The notes beneath the pieces were generated by a model. That model worked only from the letters and a program-made list of their open reading frames with translations, had not been told where the DNA came from and did no database searches. A stretch of DNA of 64,000 nucleotides. Origin: Acanthacorydalis orientalis. Its lineage: Eukaryota > Arthropoda > Insecta > Megaloptera > Corydalidae. Each line of letters begins with the position of its first letter. Position 1 is the first letter of the stretch. A program made the position numbers and the translations under genes. The stretch spans positions 13,059,810 through 13,123,809 of the forward strand of contig CM068322.1 of the NCBI GenBank assembly GCA_034766995.1, given 5' to 3'. Shown piece by piece: positions 56,936-64,000 of this stretch.

Positions 56936-58200
56936 TTATGTTTGGATGTATGTATATACGTATGTGTATATAAATTTATTTTCACGAATTCGGAAGAACC
57001 AAAACGAAAATTAAACAAATCTAATGAAAAAAGAAATCCTGATCCTGATACTATAAATAATAGCATACCATTAGAAATTTATTAAGTTTTAAAGAGTTTA
57101 TTTGGGCGAAACTCGTGTTATTTTCATACTTAGTTTTCATTTTCGAGTTAATAATTGTTGATGAATTGCAGATGTATAAATTAACTGAACAAATTCATTA
57201 ACATGAAAACAATTTATAAAATATTTAGCATCTACATAACCGAGAACAGATCGAGTGAGTATCACACTGATGCCAGACATCGGCACGATAGTGTATCTTA
57301 TTTTTATCGTATCAAGATAACCATAGCTAGCAACCCTAACATAGTCTCTATCTATGCTAGCAACTAAGTAAAAAGTAACATGAGGCAGCGTTGTTAACTG
57401 TTAACATGTTGTAAAAGAACATTTAAATGTTTTACTTCAACAATAATATAAATTTTACAAATTAATAATGTCTTGTATCTATCGCGATTTAAATAAATAG
57501 AATATTTTGTGAGCTAAGTAAGAAACATGTACTTATTTAAGAATTATAATGGCTAATCTCACAATACAAATCTGTCACTGTAGCTAAATGCACTTTCACA
57601 AATGAAAATTATTTTCTCTTATCATCCAAGATTTTTTTATTTCTCAGCATTCTGAGGCAGATAATGCCATCGAAATGTGCAGAAGCAACAACTAAAAATA
57701 ATAAATAATCATTTATTGAATATTTTTGATCAGACCTTTTGTTTGTAGTTTATAGGGTGGAAAATAATTTATTTGTGAAAAATGATTAATGTATCGACTT
57801 TTTCTTTTTAAAATTTGTTTTTTTTTGATAAGAAGGCTATTGTTATTTTGTTTACAAAATTAATATTTTTTATTTATCTTTCTTAAATACTATTTTAATA
57901 ATTGTATTGCATAGTAATTCATAGTGTATTAATAATCATAGGTAGGGGAGGACTGATAATCTGACACTGGCCCGAACTGTTAATAACACCGATCCTTATG
58001 AATTAAAAAAAAACGTGTAAGGAATTTGATTGATTGGTACAATAATATTATGGAAACGTCTATAATACTAATTAAAAAAATAAATTTATTTATTGGAGTA
58101 TTATAATTCTAACTTTAGTATATATGATAAATTACCATAAAATTACAAATAAAAAAATTCTTAAAAATATATTTATCGTAAGCATATACACCTACAAATA
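55915..58200. other. Intergenic region without a recognised gene
   Basis: It contains a short inverted motif TTATCGGGC...GCCCGATAA (56532-56578), a (TA)n tract at 56891-56931, and an interspersed repeat arm at about 57627-57790. Otherwise AT-rich with only chance frames. Confidence 0.5.
57627..57790 (-). repeat. Interspersed repeat arm
   Basis: The segment with ATGCCATCGAAATGTGCAGA, AATAATCATTTATTGAATAT and GGTGGAAAATAATTTATTTG recurs, diverged, at about 27560-27690 and 37060-37215 on the opposite strand and 37915-38060 on this strand. Confidence 0.45.
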
Positions 58201-58201
58201 C

Positions 58202-58203
<2 letters not shown>

Positions 58204-58247
<44 letters not shown>

Positions 58248-58416
58248 CATCAAATTTTCGACATCCCTTTTTATTTATGACGTCGAGGTTTCTATGGTAC
58301 TCAAATATATTTTTCTCATATATAAAAACGTTTTAATAATCTATCTACAAGAATTCCTATATATTAACATAACTCGTTGAAACATAACGCACTGACATAC
58401 TAACATAAATATTGTG

Positions 58417-58488
<72 letters not shown>

Positions 58489-58640
58489 CACACACACAAA
58501 CACAGATGAATTCATGACATCAACTTGTTTTATTGAGACGGCTTCTCTGATACCTAAATATGTTTGATTCATTCGATTACATGATATCCTAACAATTGAC
58601 AAGTGGACGAGCGCAGTGAACAGGGGGCGAAGCCCCCTAG
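58204..58640 (-). repeat. Dispersed hairpin-core repeat, near-complete copy
   Basis: Reading the minus strand from 58640: GGGGGCTTCGCCCCCTGTTC, a CTGCGCTCG variant, CCACTTGTCAATTG, an internal (TA)n at 58421-58483, CTATATATTAAC..., then ATGAGAAAAATATATTTGAG, CCATAGAAACCTCGACGTCA and a terminal (TA)n at 58204-58242. The same order of blocks is seen at 44.8 kb and 60.6 kb. Confidence 0.7.
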
Positions 58641-58660
58641 AATGTATGTATGTATGTGTG

Positions 58661-58676
58661 TATATATATATGTATG

Positions 58677-58716
<40 letters not shown>

Positions 58717-58717
58717 C

Positions 58718-58786
<69 letters not shown>
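58661..58786. repeat. (TA)n/(TATG)n microsatellite hosting a mariner insertion
   Basis: Imperfect TA tract that resumes after the mariner at 59713-59732, so the element probably inserted into it. Confidence 0.85.
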
Positions 58787-58789
<3 letters not shown>

Positions 58790-59712
58790 GAGGACAGACA
58801 ATTAAGTAATGCGACCGATTTTTTTTCTCGGCCTGTGGTAACACTGCGAACCTGTAACTCCGTCACCGTAATAGCAGATCCCTACTCTCTCGATTGAGAC
58901 CTTGACCACCTTCGTACGATCATTTCTTCGCCAGCTGTTTAGTGTTTTGTAACAACGCGCGAGTAGTGCATGTCACGAAGCCCACCGAATGAACATCGCT
59001 CAAGATTTTCTCGAGCAGGTTGAAAGTGATCCTACTCTTCTCGATCGAGTTATTACTGGTGATGAAAGTTGGTTCTTTCAATATGACCCCGAAACTAAAC
59101 GACAAAGCCAACAGTGGCTGTCCCCTGGAGCACCAAGGCCAAAGAAGGCGAGAATGAGCAAGTCCAAAGTGAGAACCATGTTGATTTGCTTCTTCGACAG
59201 CAAAGGGGTGGTTCACAAAGAGTTCATACCACCTGGACAAACCGTAAATCAAGTATTCTACCGCAATGTGCTCGAAAAATTACGAAAAAGGGTGCTCAGA
59301 GTGCGTCCAGAGATCGCGAAGACTTGGGTTCTGCATCACGACAATGCTCCCTGTCACAGTGCGTTCAGTGTCTCTCAGTTTTTGGCGTCTAAAGGCATCG
59401 CAACGTTACCACAACCGCCCTATTCACCGGACATGTCACCCTGCGACTTTTTCCTATTCCCCCATATGAAAAAATTCGTCAAAGGTCGACATTTTGACTC
59501 CGTTGAAGATATCCAAGAATCTGTGACGAGGGTACTCGGAGAGGTCCTACAAGAAGTGTTCCAGAATTGTTACGAAAACTGGAAAACTCGCTGGAATAAG
59601 TGTATAGATGCGGGAGGGGACTACTTTGAAGGGGATCGCAGCGATGTACCTTAATTTTTAATTATACTCGATTTTTAAATTTTGTCGCATTACTTAATTG
59701 TCTGACCTCGTG
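58787..59712 (+). mobile_element. Mariner transposon with open catalytic domain but missing N-terminal HTH
   Basis: TIRs TACGAGGACAGACAATTAAG / CACGAGGTCAGACAATTAAG, continuing TAATGCGAC, in a TA context. An open frame at 58989-59654 gives 221 residues: first Asp in VITGDESWFFQYD, second in LHHDNAPCHS, third in YSPDMSPCDFFLF with DD34D spacing, and an intact end WNKCIDAGGDYFEGDR. The N-terminal DNA-binding half is absent: only about 200 bases separate the left TIR from the start of the catalytic domain, so an internal deletion is inferred. The clean frame suggests a young insertion. Confidence 0.9.
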
Positions 59713-59741
59713 TATATATATATATATATATATGTATAAAG

Positions 59742-60163
59742 TGAAATCCGCTTATTATGATCACTTTGGGACTTTTGAAATCAATTTATTATAATCAATT
59801 GACATTTGTACAATTTATATTTATCACATACTGTACACGTAATAAAACATTACATATTTATATCTGCAAAATTTATTATAAACAACTATTTTTGAAAACA
59901 ACATAAAACTTATCTGAGAAACTTATTAAGTGTTGTCTGTAGTTTGTTTGCGTTTATTAGCAATGTCCATTTTGTACAAATTTTCTAAGAATTCTTTTCG
60001 TTTGTCCTCAAGTGTAATTATCAGAATTGATAATAATAGCCGAAGTTTGATTATAATAACCGGATTATTTTTAACTAATTTTATATAGTGTCTTGGCATC
60101 GACTGATTATGATAACAATAGTCGATTCATAACATTATCCGTGATTATAATAACCGGATTCCA

Positions 60164-60168
<5 letters not shown>
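59742..60168 (-). mobile_element. Pogo/Tigger-like MITE
   Basis: Ends: left AAGTGAAATCCGCTTATTAT, complement of right CAGTGGAATCCGGTTATTAT followed by AATCAC, in TA context. CAGTGGAATCC-type termini are typical of the pogo group. Minus strand 60019-59926 reads LEDKRKEFLENLYKMDIANK and ends at TAA, which looks like the transposase C terminus; the rest is deleted. ATTATAATAACCGGATT-like motifs recur just inside the right end. Confidence 0.7.

Positions 60169-60230
<62 letters not shown>
60167..60230. repeat. (TA)n microsatellite between a pogo MITE and a hairpin-core repeat
   Basis: About 63 bases of TA. Confidence 0.9.
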
Positions 60231-60232
<2 letters not shown>

Positions 60233-60540
60233 CAAAATTATTCACAAACAACTTTATTAAACACTACGTTGCAACAAATAATCTATTTTCGAGAGCATTT
60301 ATATAAACATACTAACACTAATATTTAACATACTAATGTGTATATATATATATATATATATACAGTATACATATATATGAATCCATGACCTCCCCATATT
60401 TATGAGATGTTCTTCATGATACCCAATATGGTCATTGTTTCATCGGTTACATGACATGTTTATAATTGACAAGTGGGTGAGCACAGCGAGCCAAGGGCGG
60501 CGGGGTAAGTGCAACGAGCAGGAAGGCGAAACCTCCTAGT
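60231..60540 (-). repeat. Dispersed hairpin-core repeat, diverged copy
   Basis: On the minus strand it has AGGAGGTTTCGCCTTCC, CCGCCGCCCTTGGCTCGC, CACCCACTTGTCAATTATAA, ACATGTCATGTAACCGATGA, then later TTTGTTGCAACGTAGTG. The core is degraded relative to other copies. Confidence 0.6.
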
Positions 60541-61568
<1,028 letters not shown>

Positions 61569-62060
61569 CCATATATCTCGGCGTATAAGGCTATACTTGA
61601 AATCTAAAAAAGTCTTCAAAAAGTAGGAGGTCGTCTTATAAGCCCAGTAGAAAACATAAAAACTTTAAAATAACACGAAGAATTTATTGTGCTTATATAA
61701 AAATTAAATTTTTTATTTTAAAGAAAGGAACTTAAACTTTGATATATAACATAAATTCATTAAATAATTCATTTTAAATAATTTTTTTTAAAAAATAAAA
61801 TACATTGCCATGACCTAGATACAAGCCGTGCAGGATGTTTTAATACACAATATGTCAATGGTGATTCCCAGAAATCGAAATCGAAAATATAATTCCTCAA
61901 ATTTGAATTTTGGACATAAAATTGTATTATAACTTCTGAAAGAGGTGTTCCGTTTAGGATTGTCTCATACAACCGATATGTGATAAATGTATAAATTTTA
62001 CCTTAAAATTCCGACCTCGCTTTCTTATACGTAAGATGCCTTATACACCGGGATATGCGG
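61569..62060. mobile_element. TIR-bearing non-autonomous DNA element, unclassified
   Basis: Termini CCATATATCTCGGCGTATAA / CCGCATATCCCGGTGTATAA (complement of the right end), both followed by GGC and flanked by TA. Interior blocks GAGGTCGTCTTATAAGCC on the left and GCGAGGTCGGAATTTT (complement, right) are related. 492 bp, no transposase. A TA duplication is compatible with Tc1/mariner/pogo-like elements. Confidence 0.65.
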
Positions 62061-62294
62061 TAATTATTTTGTATTATTGTTCTATCAGAAGACAATACAA
62101 TATAAAAAATTCAATTTAAAATAATAAAAACAAATGTTATTTTTTTATGTTTCATATTAGAATAGATTTCTGGCAATAAAATATAACTGTCAGTGAATGA
62201 TTCGAGTTTTCTCTGGCAAGCTTTGTCTAGTAGGCTTTATCTAGAAAAAATCACGTTACAAGTGGTTCTGTTTGCCCTGTTTCGATGACTCGTA

Positions 62295-62299
<5 letters not shown>

Positions 62300-62365
<66 letters not shown>
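62300..62365. repeat. (TA)n abutting RTE 3' tail (copy 3)
   Basis: About 65 bases of TA leading into (ATC)n. Confidence 0.9.
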
Positions 62366-62825
<460 letters not shown>

Positions 62826-62833
62826 TCTCTCTC

Positions 62834-62884
<51 letters not shown>
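62826..62884. repeat. (CT)n(TA)n microsatellite
   Basis: Short CT stretch followed by about 48 bases of TA. Confidence 0.9.
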
Positions 62885-62888
<4 letters not shown>

Positions 62889-64000
62889 GAAGTAGGCTAG
62901 TTTTTGAATGTCTACAATTTTCTTTTTAACTATTAATGAAATAATATATTATTCAACCATGTCTTTTGGTATAAGTGATTATTTTTTTCGAATAATTATC
63001 GTTCAAACAAAAATAACTCTATATTTGATTTGTCGTCTGGTACGAATACACATTATAACTGGTCAGTGACTGGCGGCACACGTACATGTGTTCATGAATT
63101 AACCAATAGAAAACATTGCGATTCTTTGCAGACTGTAGCGTCTCTCTCACACAGCCATAATTACGGATATGAACTTTTTTTTTTATCTATTACAAATTTA
63201 ATGGGCCGATCATCACGACCGTTACAATATTTAGTGTATGCGATGTTGAATACACATTTTCACGGCCAGTTTACCGTCGAATGGCATACGTTTCAGTGTT
63301 GTATTAGTGTCAATGAAGCCAGTTGTGTTACAGAGTTAACGGGTATTGTTTTAAGATAGATACGACAATGTAAGTTTTTTTTAATCATGTATGTACTGTT
63401 TTTAAATGCTCGTATTTTTGTGTGAACATTAAAGTGACGTATTGCTAATTAAATCAATTTATTATTTTATGTGTCATCGTGATAATAAATCGTGGTCTGA
63501 TAATCAAACAATTTTAATCTGATGTTAGAATTATTAACTTATCCGTTTTATGATTTTTTTATAACAATTATAATTTTAGATATTAATTTGTAAGTTCAAT
63601 TTTTGCACTGTTTTTAAATTATATTTTAAAATATTCAAATAAATATATCAGTGTATTATTAAGAAAAAAATATAAAGTATTTTACTTTTATTTTAGTATA
63701 TAAATTGAAATAAATACTGTAAAACAATTTAAAATACTGTTGTGAAAAACATTAAAAATTGTATGTCATATCCTAATTTGTTTATGAATAATTCACACGA
63801 TATTTATAGTAATTTTTAAATTCATGCATATTAATTTAATAAATTGATTTAGTAAATTATTTAGAACAATTTTCACATTCAAACACTTTTTTAACATGAC
63901 TTGATACCATGGAGAAGAATCGTTATAGAAATAAATATTTCGATTGTTATCCTTTTGTATTTGTAATAAAATTATGAAACCTATATTGTTTTATAAAAAA
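62885..64000. other. Right edge, no recognised gene; GC-richer block at 63040-63360
   Basis: The block 63040-63360 is clearly less AT-rich than its surroundings and is open on the plus strand for 109 codons from 63030, but the translation (rich in His, Ser, Thr and Cys) matches nothing I know and lacks domain features. It may be a non-coding first exon, a promoter region or a transposon fragment. The rest to 64000 is AT-rich. Confidence 0.4.

Noticed and set aside
58920..59252. Minus-strand 110-codon ORF over the mariner at 58.8 kb
   Set aside because: Shadow of the real transposase frame on the plus strand.

Overview
The window looks like nuclear DNA of an insect, most likely a hymenopteran. 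The support is very high AT content, genes with many short exons and GT-AG introns, dozens of long (TA)n tracts, and a mix of mariner, Tc1, hAT, pogo and RTE elements. Placement in Hymenoptera is inference from overall character, not from a diagnostic gene.

Left part (1-17.3 kb), gene-dense. It opens with the C-terminal end of an unrecognised plus-strand gene. A multi-exon CYLD-type deubiquitinase follows (2477-8044, plus). Next is a 13-finger C2H2 zinc-finger gene on the minus strand (12239-10761). It is divergent from, and probably shares a 540 bp promoter with, Integrator subunit 9 (12780-17097, plus, 11 exons, 651 aa). These are housekeeping or regulatory genes and all appear intact, apart from one unresolved splice junction in CYLD.

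Middle part (17.6-34 kb), gene-poor. The main result here is a decayed insect ionotropic receptor (IR) gene on the minus strand. Its pieces lie in the right order from about 24.9 kb (amino-terminal domain) to 17.6 kb (C-terminal tail). They are separated by a TIR element with a MADF-like remnant, an RTE LINE fragment, a hAT-like MITE and a mariner MITE. Beyond it lie more (TA)n tracts and a full-length but frameshifted mariner (31973-33265).

Right part (34.3-52.6 kb). One cytochrome P450 of the CYP4 type is spread over 18 kb in nine exons. All intron phases agree and give a 499-residue protein. Its introns hold a mariner MITE, a hAT MITE with a perfect 8 bp target duplication, a Tc1 element that itself carries a nested repeat, and a three-unit tandem repeat of about 330 bp.

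Far right (53-64 kb). No host gene was recognised. The region is a mosaic of transposons (Tc1 fragment, RTE fragments, a mariner with an open catalytic ORF, a pogo-like MITE, an unclassified TIR element) and several copies of a dispersed repeat with a GGGGGCTTCGCCCCC hairpin core. Most of these abut (TA)n tracts.
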